Shown one piece after another: positions 1 through 6,228 of a DNA stretch of 7,592 nucleotides. The stretch covers positions 1 to 7,592 of the forward strand of contig JAOUQA010000085.1 in NCBI GenBank assembly GCA_029879605.1, in the 5' to 3' direction. This DNA is from Gammaproteobacteria bacterium (GTDB lineage: Bacteria > Pseudomonadota > Gammaproteobacteria > SZUA-229). Made by a program: the position numbers and the translations under genes. The notes beneath the pieces were generated by a model that did no database searches, was not told where the DNA came from, and saw only the letters and a program-made list of their open reading frames with translations. Position 1 is the stretch's first letter, and each line of letters begins with the position of its first letter.

Positions 1-1844
1 TAAACAGCAGACGGTACTTCTATCATGACACCGGTCACCGGGTATGAAATATCATAACCTTCGTTGATTAATTCATTATAGGCCCTGTCAATTAATACCA
101 GTGCTTCATCAACTTCACTGACATCACTGATCATGGGCAGCATTAACCGCAGGTTATTATTAAATTGACTGGCCCGTAATATGGCACGAATCTGGGTCAA
201 AAAGATCTCGGGGTGATCTAGCATAATGCGTATTCCACGCCAGCCCAGGAAAGGATTATCTTCAACTACCGGGAAATAAGGCAATGCCTTATCACCACCT
301 ATATCCAGTGTCCGAAATGTTACTGGTCGTGGTGAAAAGCCCTGTATGACCTGGCGATAAATTTCAGTCTGCTCATCTTCTCCCGGGAAACCATCACGGA
401 TAAGAAAGGGTATTTCAGTTCGGTACAAACCGACGCCTTCCGCACCGCTTTTTAACGAGGGTGAAATATCAGCGAGCAGACCCGTATTCACATACAAAGG
501 TATGTGCCTGCCATCCGGGGTTTCTGCTGGCTGGTCCAGTAAATTATTTAAGCTGGCATCCAGTGACTGCTCTTCTTTTACCAGGCGCTCAAATTCATCC
601 AGCATTGCCAGTGTTGGTTTAACATAAATTTCTCCACTATAACCATCAACAACAATTTTCTGCCCCTTGATACGATGCACAGGCAGGTTATCGACACCCA
701 TAACAGCCGGGATTGCCAGTGCATGAGACAGTATGGCTACGTGTGAGGATGCCGAGCCCCTGGTGGAAACAATAGCGACAAGATTTTCCAGTGGCACTTC
801 AGCAAATTGAGAAACACTGACTTCTTCACCCACCAGAACCACTGGCCCGGATATTTCCCTGCTGACTGTTTTCTGCTTTTGTAAATGCAGTAATATGCGC
901 CGCCCCAGGTCCTTTATATCAACTGCACGTTCACGTAAGTAATCATCATCCATGGCATTAAACTGCTTTACGTGATCACTAATGGTTTCACGCAAGGCAC
1001 CCTGCGCCCACTGACCGGCATTAATTCTATCGATGACGGCTGTCAGCAGCGTCTCGCTTTTTAACATCAGGCCAAAAACATCAAACAATGCCAGCTCTTC
1101 TTTTGGCAAAGCCCCCTCCATGCGCCTGGAAAGATCCCTGAATTCATCTTCTACCTTACTAATCGCATCAGTAAACAATTGAATATTGTCAGCTATTTCA
1201 TTTTCAGTTATCGGGTTATCAGGAACCGCATCAAGATTTGCAGGTGGAAAAACCACCAGTGCCTCACCAATCGCAACACCTGGTGAACCGCTTAAACCTT
1301 TCAAGGTAAAAGAATCACCATCAACAGCTTCCAGCCAGTGACTTAGCTCCCCTTTTTTTCCGGCATAAGAAATAGCACCGGCCAGTTGAGCAGCCAGTGT
1401 AACCAGGAAGGTTTCATCATTTGCCGAAAAACGCCGTTTCCCGGTCTGCCGTACAACCAGCACACCCAGCGCATGACGATGTTGAATAATAGGGACACCC
1501 AGAAAACCATGAAATGGAACTTCATCGGTTTCTGTAACAAAACGATAATTAGGATGAGTATGGGCATCCTCGATATTCACCGCTTCTACCTGGTTAAAGA
1601 CCAGTCCGACCAGCCCCTGATCCAGGTTAAATCTTATTTTTCCAATCGCATTCTTGTTTAAACCATCCGTTGCCATTAACACCAGTTGATCAGTCTTAAC
1701 ATCATGAAAATAAACTGAAACAGCGTCAACCTGCATCACCTTACGTGTACGTTGTACGATTATATTAAGTGCGTCACTGAGGCCAGACGCATCATTAACA
1801 TCCTGGATAATATTTTTCAGCGTTTCAAACATACTGTGCGTCAT
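1..1844 (-). CDS. ptsP: PEP-protein phosphotransferase of the nitrogen PTS (EI-Ntr), 3' end outside window
   Basis: This is the first enzyme of the nitrogen phosphotransferase relay: it takes phosphate from PEP and passes it to NPr and then EIIA-Ntr in the cytoplasm. About 614 codons are present; the family is usually near 750 residues, so roughly the last 140 are missing, including the second catalytic (Cys) region of the TIM barrel. An N-terminal GAF domain spans about residues 17-150 (DALNIIV, FHGFLGVPII, FLVTLAAQLAGAI). It is followed by the PEP-utiliser N domain (LKGLSGSPGVAIGEA), the swivelling domain with the phospho-accepting His in GSASSHVAILSHALAIPAVMG, about residue 368, and the barrel (GAEGVGLYRTEIPFL, TFRTLDIGGDK, MIEVPSAV). 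The start is uncertain. ATG at 1844 follows a weak GAGAA; an in-frame ATG at 1832 gives MFETLKNIIQDV, which aligns with the N-terminus of E. coli PtsP (recalled from memory). Its usual neighbour rppH is not next to it here. Confidence 0.95.
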   Translation of the reverse strand, partial: MTHSMFETLKNIIQDVNDASGLSDALNIIVQRTRKVMQVDAVSVYFHDVKTDQLVLMATDGLNKNAIGKIRFNLDQGLVGLVFNQVEAVNIEDAHTHPNYRFVTETDEVPFHGFLGVPIIQHRHALGVLVVRQTGKRRFSANDETFLVTLAAQLAGAISYAGKKGELSHWLEAVDGDSFTLKGLSGSPGVAIGEALVVFPPANLDAVPDNPITENEIADNIQLFTDAISKVEDEFRDLSRRMEGALPKEELALFDVFGLMLKSETLLTAVIDRINAGQWAQGALRETISDHVKQFNAMDDDYLRERAVDIKDLGRRILLHLQKQKTVSREISGPVVLVGEEVSVSQFAEVPLENLVAIVSTRGSASSHVAILSHALAIPAVMGVDNLPVHRIKGQKIVVDGYSGEIYVKPTLAMLDEFERLVKEEQSLDASLNNLLDQPAETPDGRHIPLYVNTGLLADISPSLKSGAEGVGLYRTEIPFLIRDGFPGEDEQTEIYRQVIQGFSPRPVTFRTLDIGGDKALPYFPVVEDNPFLGWRGIRIMLDHPEIFLTQIRAILRASQFNNNLRLMLPMISDVSEVDEALVLIDRAYNELINEGYDISYPVTGVMIEVPSAV

Positions 1845-1910
1845 GCCCGGTTCTCAAAAATCCCAACCCTTACAGAATACTGACAATAAACTGTTTTGAG
1901 CATGCTAACA

Positions 1911-1940
1911 ATAAAAAAGCCCCGGTAGTTGCCGGGGCTT
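1911..1940 (-). terminator. Intrinsic terminator of the small secreted-protein gene
   Basis: A perfect 9-base-pair stem (AAGCCCCGG at 1917-1925 with CCGGGGCTT at 1932-1940) encloses a six-base loop. Reading leftward on the minus strand, the stem runs straight into six T residues (1918-1913). It lies 52 bases past the stop of the small secreted-protein gene and 67 bases before the ptsP start. It should therefore separate the two units and leave ptsP with its own promoter in 1845-1910, where I see no convincing -35/-10 pair. Confidence 0.9.
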
Positions 1941-1991
1941 CACAGGCTCAATATTCTGAATAACGAAGAACGTTATGCGATCTTCAATAAA

Positions 1992-2213
1992 TTACTGACC
2001 TTGCTGCTGGTAGTCAGCGGCGGGTACTTCATAACTTTCAATACATTCGTTTACGTATTGAGCTTTTTCAGCTGCATCTTCAATGCCGGCAAGTTGTGCC
2101 TGCTCATTACAATAACTCACTATATCATCATCAGCGTTTGCCATTTCAGTGGCATAAACTGGATTTAGTACTGTAGTTAAAGACAAAACCGCTAATAATG
2201 TAACAAACTTCAT
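1992..2213 (-). CDS. Small secreted protein with a cysteine pair, function unknown
   Basis: This encodes a 73-residue protein. Residues 1-21 form a classic signal peptide (MKF, hydrophobic core LLAVLSLTTVL, cleavage site VYA before TEM). The mature part is about 52 residues, acidic and hydrophilic, with two cysteines in the setting YCNEQAQLAGI...YVNECIESY, 23 residues apart, and a Gln-rich tail. The cysteines could form a disulfide in the periplasm. The start at 2213 was chosen over the upstream in-frame ATG at 2258 because it begins directly at the signal peptide and has GGAG eight bases before it. Many gammaproteobacteria carry short exported proteins with a similar C...Y..EC pattern (from memory), but I know no assigned function. 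The gene is divergent from the hdfR-like gene and is followed by a strong terminator, so it is probably transcribed alone. Confidence 0.8.
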   Translation of the reverse strand: MKFVTLLAVLSLTTVLNPVYATEMANADDDIVSYCNEQAQLAGIEDAAEKAQYVNECIESYEVPAADYQQQGQ

Positions 2214-2295
2214 ATAAATTACTCCGCTGGTGGAAATCATCATTGTTTGTCCTGCCATATCGCATCACTGTAATAGACAGAATGCTGTGTTTTTA

Positions 2296-2313
2296 TGGCA
2301 TTATTCTTTGCCA
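2296..2313. promoter_or_regulatory. Inverted repeat TGGCA-N8-TGCCA between divergent genes
   Basis: TGGCA at 2296-2300 is mirrored by TGCCA at 2309-2313 in the 217-base region between the secreted-protein gene and the hdfR-like gene. LysR-type regulators often bind interrupted dyads in the divergent region next to their own gene, so this is a candidate operator. The arms are only five bases and such dyads arise by chance. No clear sigma-70 hexamer pair was found beside it on either strand. Confidence 0.25.
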
Positions 2314-2430
2314 GTAAAGAGAAAAAAATCGCATGTCACGATCACAATTTTCGATTAATATCCTGTTCTGTCATTTAATTTTAAATACATCACAAATCAG
2401 TTAACAGGAATTCATTGAGATGATTCATTA

Positions 2431-3270
2431 ATGGATACAGGACTACTAAAAGCCTTTCTCGAGGTGTATCGTTCAAGACATTTTGGCCGGGCAGCCAGGA
2501 ATTTATTTATTAGTCAGTCAGCTGTTAGTGCTCGAATACGTCAGCTTGAAGAAGAACTGGGTACCCGCCTGTTCACCCGTGACCGTAACAATATCGAACT
2601 GACTGCTGCCGGTGAACGTTTTCTCCTTTATGCTGAAAACATTTTAACCAGCTGGAACAGAGCAAGACAGGAAATTGCTATTCCCGAAGGCATAGATACA
2701 TTTCTGAGTGTTGCTGCACTTCCCAGTATCTGGGATATATTCCTGGAAGACTGGCTAAGCTGGGTTCATCAAACTGATACCAGCACTGCCTTGCAGGCCG
2801 ATGTTATGCGAACTGATTCCCTGATGCGAAACATCATGGATGGTACTTTAGACCTGGGCTTCGTATTCGATCCACCCAGAACACCACAAATACTGGTAAA
2901 AGAACTGCTACCCGTTCCCCTGATCATGGTGTCATCTGAAAACAATGTAAGCGCCGAACAGGCTGTTGATAAAAATTATATTTTCGTTGACTGGGGAACG
3001 TCATTTGGCATGATACATGCGAGGCAATATCCTGATATACGACCCGCCAGTCTGAGGGCAGGCGTCGGTCGACTTGCACTGGGTTTTTTAAATAACTGTG
3101 GTGGTGCTGCCTATCTCCCTGAAGCCATGGTCAAACAGCAACTGGGCAAATCCCTGTTCCAGGTTGAAGATGCACCGGTTATCCATAAAGAAGCCTATGC
3201 TAATTATTCACAGACCAGCCATAAACAGGCAACAATTACCAGGGTTCTGGACTGGTTTGACAGGAGCTAG
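2431..3270 (+). CDS. hdfR: LysR-type transcriptional regulator, HdfR-like
   Basis: This encodes a 279-residue LysR-family DNA-binding regulator, the same length as E. coli HdfR as I recall it. The winged helix-turn-helix fills residues 1-60. The stretches RHFGRAA, SQSAVSARIRQLE and LFTRDRNNIELTAAGE match the HdfR recognition region almost residue for residue. The rest (about 90-279) is the periplasmic-binding-like effector domain, with the typical LDLGFVFDPPR turn; it is much more diverged. In E. coli, HdfR represses flhDC and acts on gltBD and the divergent maoP. Here the divergent gene is a small secreted protein and no maoP is seen, so the target set may differ. The start at 2431 has only a weak GAGA ten bases upstream but gives the conserved MDTxLLKxFLEV N-terminus. 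The stop codon overlaps the stop of the convergent acidic-protein gene in CTAG. Confidence 0.88.
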   Translation: MDTGLLKAFLEVYRSRHFGRAARNLFISQSAVSARIRQLEEELGTRLFTRDRNNIELTAAGERFLLYAENILTSWNRARQEIAIPEGIDTFLSVAALPSIWDIFLEDWLSWVHQTDTSTALQADVMRTDSLMRNIMDGTLDLGFVFDPPRTPQILVKELLPVPLIMVSSENNVSAEQAVDKNYIFVDWGTSFGMIHARQYPDIRPASLRAGVGRLALGFLNNCGGAAYLPEAMVKQQLGKSLFQVEDAPVIHKEAYANYSQTSHKQATITRVLDWFDRS

Positions 3271-3467
3271 TCCTCCAGGTTCCAGTCATCAAATTCACCC
3301 TTGATCAGTCGCTCCAGTTCTTTTTCTTCCTTTAATTGTTCAAGTCGACGACGCGCATCGGAATGACTGACCAATACCGTTTCTGGATCTTCAATGTCTT
3401 CAAAATCTTCTAGCATTTCATCTCCATCCTCTGCATCGTAATCATCATCGTCATCAATATCTGACAT
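3267..3467 (-). CDS. Small highly acidic protein, possibly PA3496-like
   Basis: This encodes a 66-residue cytosolic protein without a signal peptide or membrane segment. Residues 1-30 are almost all Asp/Glu (DIDDDDDYDAEDGDE) and probably disordered. Residues 38-56 form a charged amphipathic helix (ARRRLEQLKEEKELERLIKG), and the protein ends in acidic FDDWNLED. A short acidic head followed by an RRxxExxxExKxLxxxL helix resembles the small proteins grouped with Pseudomonas PA3496, called a putative envelope-integrity family, and also DUF3545. I offer that from memory and am not sure of it. AAGG lies close to the start and GAGA slightly further upstream. The gene follows the SET gene by 120 bases on the same strand and could be co-transcribed or have its own promoter. 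It meets the hdfR-like gene tail to tail with a four-base overlap. Confidence 0.75.
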   Translation of the reverse strand: MSDIDDDDDYDAEDGDEMLEDFEDIEDPETVLVSHSDARRRLEQLKEEKELERLIKGEFDDWNLED

Positions 3468-3587
3468 AAACCTTATCTCACAAATAAATAGCTGGCATAA
3501 ATCTAGCGGCGCTAATATTTATCAGAAAGTACAAGCTGTAAAGAAAAAGATATTAATTGCTGTAATCAATATTTTTTATTGGCAAAG

Positions 3588-4211
3588 TCAGGCAGCACAG
3601 GTTTTATTTTTCTTCACCTCAGTCTGGCCTTGATATTTCAGTTTCCTGACTGAACAATAGGGGCTCTGACTGGATAAATATTTTATAACCTCAGTCCTGC
3701 TGACGGTATCCAGAACCTCCCATAAAGGCTGATGGACATCATTAATCAGCCTGATCGCTGATTCCACCTGCTGATCCCAGGCCAGGTAATACTCATCAAC
3801 ATCAGTGGGTAATAATACCTGCCGGCAGTTAGTGCAGCCACAGTTGATATCGATGGGTACAGGGATATTAAACAGGCCATACTCATCGGTAATTTCCTCA
3901 TCCTGCTGAATATCCCGTATCGCTATTTCAAAACCATAACCGGTACTCATCGAATTACAGTCACATCGATGATTTACATATTTAGCATGATCCCAGCTGA
4001 TGATCCTGACACCCCTTTCATCAATATAGGAAAACTTTTCGACTATATCCTGGTGGGTTTTATCCATTTTCCTGAAACGAGCCATGGTAATTTCGATTTC
4101 CAGATCATCTTTGACATATAAAATCGTACCTCTGGGTATAAACTCTGTGGCAAACACACCATAGCCAATTTCGGCATTAACGAATCTGAGTTCAGTTTTG
4201 GGATGTATCAT
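3588..4211 (-). CDS. SET-domain protein, probable protein-lysine methyltransferase
   Basis: This encodes a 207-residue protein with a compact SET domain over about residues 6-130. Visible motifs are IGYGVFATEFIPRGTIL (15-31, the S-adenosylmethionine-side GxG loop), YVNHRCDCN (78-86, equivalent to the canonical NHSCDPN) and DEEITDEYG (104-112, equivalent to GEELTxDYG, with Y111 the likely catalytic tyrosine). A post-SET-like cluster CGCTNCR (124-130) follows. C83 or C85 with C124, C126 and C129 could bind zinc. Residues 135-207 are a helical C-terminal tail I do not recognise, ending in basic KKNKTCAA. SET enzymes usually transfer methyl groups to lysine; bacterial examples act on host histones or on the bacterium's own proteins, and nothing here shows the substrate. 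The start is supported by GAGGAACCG directly upstream. The GNAT gene lies 74 bases upstream on the same strand; that gap contains a run of nine T on the coding strand. Confidence 0.88.
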   Translation of the reverse strand: MIHPKTELRFVNAEIGYGVFATEFIPRGTILYVKDDLEIEITMARFRKMDKTHQDIVEKFSYIDERGVRIISWDHAKYVNHRCDCNSMSTGYGFEIAIRDIQQDEEITDEYGLFNIPVPIDINCGCTNCRQVLLPTDVDEYYLAWDQQVESAIRLINDVHQPLWEVLDTVSRTEVIKYLSSQSPYCSVRKLKYQGQTEVKKNKTCAA

Positions 4212-4285
4212 CGGTTCCTCATACAGGCGACAAGTTAAAAATTAAAAAAAAACAATACGTTATAAATTTGCTGTCCCGAACCTGT

Positions 4286-4810
4286 TCATAGCCATGAATG
4301 CTTTAAATACATGGGCTCGGTAATATCAGAATAATGAGCTGATTCTCTTATAAATACCCTGTAATCATCATCTATTGATGACAGTCTAAAACCCCGTCTA
4401 TCCAGTAATCTGACTATCTGATCAGAACCCGGTGCGCAACGGGCATAAATATCTGACTGTGGATAATGACTCAACACTTCATCAATAATCTGGCCGCCAT
4501 ACCCCTGGTGCTGAAATTTCCTGGCGACTACAATCGCGTAGATTTCATAAGCTGATTGTTCACCGGCCACTTCACTCATAATTAAAGTGGCAATACGCTT
4601 ACCCTGGGTAAAAAAAATAGATGCCTGCGCCTGGCGCTGGTCCAGCAACTGCTGATCATGAACGACAGACTGCATTTCCCTTTTCATGCAGTTCACCATG
4701 AATGAATTTCCCACATCAAATGAAAAATGTCCTTTCCTGGAACCATACAAAATACAGGAATAAATAAAATCCAGATCAGTGATATTGGCCAAACGTTGAA
4801 CTAGCAACAT
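4286..4810 (-). CDS. GNAT-family N-acetyltransferase
   Basis: This encodes a 174-residue cytoplasmic acetyltransferase-fold protein. The acetyl-CoA-binding motif A is seen as IYAIVVARKFQHQGYGGQII, with Q100-x-x-G103-x-G105 as the pyrophosphate loop (Q/RxxGxG). It is followed by a helix (IIDEVL), a further strand (IYARCAPGSD) and the motif-B-like LLDRRGFRL (135-143). The N-terminal third (FIYSCILYGSRKGHFS) and the C-terminal tail after residue 155 are not diagnostic. The substrate cannot be told from sequence: it could be a protein, amine, amino acid or small molecule. Only AAGG about 12 bases upstream of the ATG serves as a ribosome site, which is weak spacing. The gene precedes the SET gene on the same strand and may be transcribed with it, which would place two group-transfer enzymes together. 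Confidence 0.85.
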   Translation of the reverse strand: MLLVQRLANITDLDFIYSCILYGSRKGHFSFDVGNSFMVNCMKREMQSVVHDQQLLDQRQAQASIFFTQGKRIATLIMSEVAGEQSAYEIYAIVVARKFQHQGYGGQIIDEVLSHYPQSDIYARCAPGSDQIVRLLDRRGFRLSSIDDDYRVFIRESAHYSDITEPMYLKHSWL

Positions 4811-5051
4811 AAATCAGCAGTACCTTTTTGCCGCTAATGCTAGTTAAAGGATTTTGATGAGTCTAACGATATAAAATAATCGTCACGATCAGGTTTTTAG
4901 ATCATGGGGAATTAATGGCAAGTCGGATATTTAACTCAAATAAAGTCATCCGCATGGACGTTAAGAAAACTCTAATTGTTCAGGGGTTTTCAACCTTCGA
5001 TTATGAATTAACATAGGGTGTAATTAACCAGAACAGCAAAGGGACTGTCCC

Positions 5052-5243
5052 ATGTCACTTATTGAAACGGTCAATATCCAGTGCCCATATTGCTGGGAAC
5101 TCATTGATGTCACCATTGATTGCTCAGCGGGTGACCAGGATATCACCGAAGATTGTGAAGTCTGCTGTAAACCGGTAAGACTTCTTATAAGTTGTAATGA
5201 TACCCTGCTACCGAATGTCAAAGCAGAGCGAGAGAATGATTAG
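5052..5243 (+). CDS. CPXCG-motif cysteine-rich protein
   Basis: This encodes a 63-residue protein of the short CPXCG cysteine-rich family found across gammaproteobacteria. It opens with the CPYCWE motif (C11, C14) and continues through IDCSAGDQDITEDCEVCCKPV, with C24, C35, C38 and C39; C48 is additional. The two CxxC pairs (11-14 and 35-38) make a zinc ribbon likely. The family has no established function that I know of. The fit in length and in the EDCEVCC block is excellent. The start is backed by AAAGGGA about eight bases before the ATG. It stands alone on the plus strand, convergent with the small membrane-protein gene and divergent from the GNAT gene. The reverse-strand reading frame over the same bases is a shadow. 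Confidence 0.92.
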   Translation: MSLIETVNIQCPYCWELIDVTIDCSAGDQDITEDCEVCCKPVRLLISCNDTLLPNVKAEREND

Positions 5244-5250
5244 ATCAACC

Positions 5251-5280
5251 GGCCGGTAACACCTGCAACTGCTACCGACC
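5251..5280 (-). terminator. Possible hairpin between convergent genes
   Basis: In RNA read from the minus strand, GGTCGGTA (5280-5273) pairs with TACCGGCC (5258-5251) over eight positions, one of them a G-U pair, around a 14-base loop. It lies 16 bases past the stop of the small membrane-protein gene. There is no U-rich run after it, so it is at best a weak terminator or a 3'-end stabiliser. On the plus strand the same stem has one C-A mismatch. Confidence 0.3.
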
Positions 5281-5296
5281 TTGCGGGTTTATCAGC

Positions 5297-5533
5297 TTAG
5301 CTGGAGATCTTCTTCAGCGGGTTAGCAAACAGGGTCATATACCAGAATGCGACGGCATACAGCATAGCGCCCAGACCGACCAGATTTAACATACTCTCAG
5401 CCTGTTTACGCATCGCCAGACTTTCATATTCACCAGTAATCATGAAAAAACAGCTGATTGCGAAAATAAATACACCCAGTATGATGTTGAACTGAAATAT
5501 ACGATGTAGCCGTCTGGCTTTCTTTTCTGGCAT
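5297..5533 (-). CDS. Small inner-membrane protein with two helices, function unknown
   Basis: This encodes a 78-residue protein. A basic head (MPEKKARRLHR) precedes a first membrane helix at about 14-33 (FNIILGVFIFAISCFFMITG). A short polar loop (EYESLAMRKQAES) follows, then a second helix at about 48-70 (LNLVGLGAMLYAVAFWYMTLF) and a basic tail NPLKKISS. By the positive-inside rule both ends should face the cytoplasm. The start at 5533 has a near-perfect ribosome site, GGAGG seven bases upstream, so an in-frame reading from 5605 is a false extension. I do not recognise the family; there is no conserved heme- or metal-binding residue pattern within the helices. A class II FNR/ANR-type promoter sits directly upstream, suggesting induction under low oxygen. 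Confidence 0.8.
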   Translation of the reverse strand: MPEKKARRLHRIFQFNIILGVFIFAISCFFMITGEYESLAMRKQAESMLNLVGLGAMLYAVAFWYMTLFANPLKKISS

Positions 5534-5563
5534 GTAGCACCTCCAATACAAAAACGTGGTGCT

Positions 5564-5605
5564 AAGATAGCAGATAAGAGAACACGAATATTTGACTTTC
5601 ATCAA
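5564..5605 (-). promoter_or_regulatory. FNR/ANR-type box with extended -10 promoter for the small membrane-protein gene
   Basis: On the plus strand, 5592-5605 reads TTGAC-TTTC-ATCAA, nine of ten matches to the FNR/ANR/CRP-family consensus TTGAT-N4-ATCAA. On the minus strand an extended -10 element TGC-TATCTT occupies 5572-5564. This predicts transcription from about 5557, 24 bases before the ATG at 5533. The centre of the box (between 5598 and 5599) then falls exactly at -41.5, the standard class II activation position, and no good -35 element is needed. The agreement of box, spacing, -10 and ribosome site is the support. The actual regulator has not been seen. Confidence 0.65.
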
Positions 5606-5647
5606 ATACTAATATTTGTATAACCAACTGTTTTTATTGAATAATTT

Positions 5648-6136
5648 ATGACAATTAAAAAATATTTTTTACCTATAACTCTATTATTGACCTGCACTGC
5701 CCTGTTAGCCGCCTGTAGCGAGGACAAGCCATCCGCTGAAACGGCCATACGCCAGACAATCGCCACCGGTGAAAAACTGGCGGAAGAGAGGAAGCTATCA
5801 GGCCTAAAAGAACTGATTGCAGACACTTATACGGATGAGAAAAAACTGGATAAGAAAATGGTTCTGCGATTGCTTATGGGTTATTTTATGGGTCACCAGA
5901 ATATTCACCTGTTTACCTATATAAAAGATATCCAGCTTATTGATGAGTCACAGGCACAGGTTATTCTCTATGTCGCCATGACCGGCAAACCGGTAACAGA
6001 TCTTGATTCATTCTTAAATATTCGTGCTGAACTCTATCAGTTTGAACTAAGTATGATTAAAGATGATGATAACTGGCTGGTTAATCGCGCCAGTTGGCGA
6101 CGCGCTTTACCCGCTGAACTACTGGATATTAAATAA
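5648..6136 (+). CDS. Lipoprotein with a likely NTF2-like domain
   Basis: This encodes a 162-residue exported lipoprotein. Residues 1-22 are a signal peptide (MTIKKYFLPITLLL) ending in the lipobox LAAC, with the lipidated cysteine at 23. Serine at +2 favours sorting to the outer membrane. The mature part starts with helices (ETAIRQTIATGEKLAEERKLSGLKELI) and then an alternating strand region ending in DDNWLVNRASWRRA. This layout, with a terminal W-x-V-x-x-A-x-W strand, resembles NTF2/SnoaL-like cone-fold lipoproteins common in gammaproteobacteria. The fold is inferred by pattern and the function is unknown. There is no Shine-Dalgarno sequence in the 20 bases before the ATG, only AT-rich DNA, so translation may rely on an unstructured leader. 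TATAAC at 5619-5624 could be its -10 element. The FNR box that serves the divergent gene would then lie near -32 and might affect this gene too. Confidence 0.82.
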   Translation: MTIKKYFLPITLLLTCTALLAACSEDKPSAETAIRQTIATGEKLAEERKLSGLKELIADTYTDEKKLDKKMVLRLLMGYFMGHQNIHLFTYIKDIQLIDESQAQVILYVAMTGKPVTDLDSFLNIRAELYQFELSMIKDDDNWLVNRASWRRALPAELLDIK

Positions 6137-6228
6137 CTGAATCACATATGAATTAATTACCGACCTGGCCAGGTAAAGATCGTTTTACTTCTATTCAAAT
6201 GTGTCATTAATATTAACTAAGAGCTACC

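Noticed and set aside
1343..1661. Open frames on both strands inside 1343-1661
   Set aside because: The region is fully inside the ptsP GAF domain, whose translation matches the family throughout; the other frames are shadows.
1899..1906. AGCATGCT palindrome upstream of ptsP
   Set aside because: An eight-base palindrome is expected by chance and its flanks do not extend the symmetry.
2214..2258. Upstream ATG extending the small secreted protein by 15 residues
   Set aside because: It would place MAGQTMMISTSG before a complete signal peptide; the inner ATG has GGAG at good spacing.
4212..4285. Run of nine T on the minus strand as an intrinsic terminator of the GNAT gene
   Set aside because: No GC-rich stem precedes it, only a weak AT-rich pairing.
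3588..4810. SET plus GNAT as a mobile defence island
   Set aside because: No integrase, transposase, direct repeats, tRNA or helicase/nuclease genes are nearby, and the base composition looks like that of the neighbours.
5534..5605. Upstream ATG extending the small membrane protein by 24 residues
   Set aside because: The extension runs through the FNR-like box, the -10 element and the ribosome site; the inner start is clearly better.
6163..6174. Perfect palindrome ACCTGGCCAGGT after the lipoprotein gene
   Set aside because: As RNA it leaves only a four-pair stem with a GGCC loop and no T run; too weak to call a terminator, and a single copy is not evidence of an operator.
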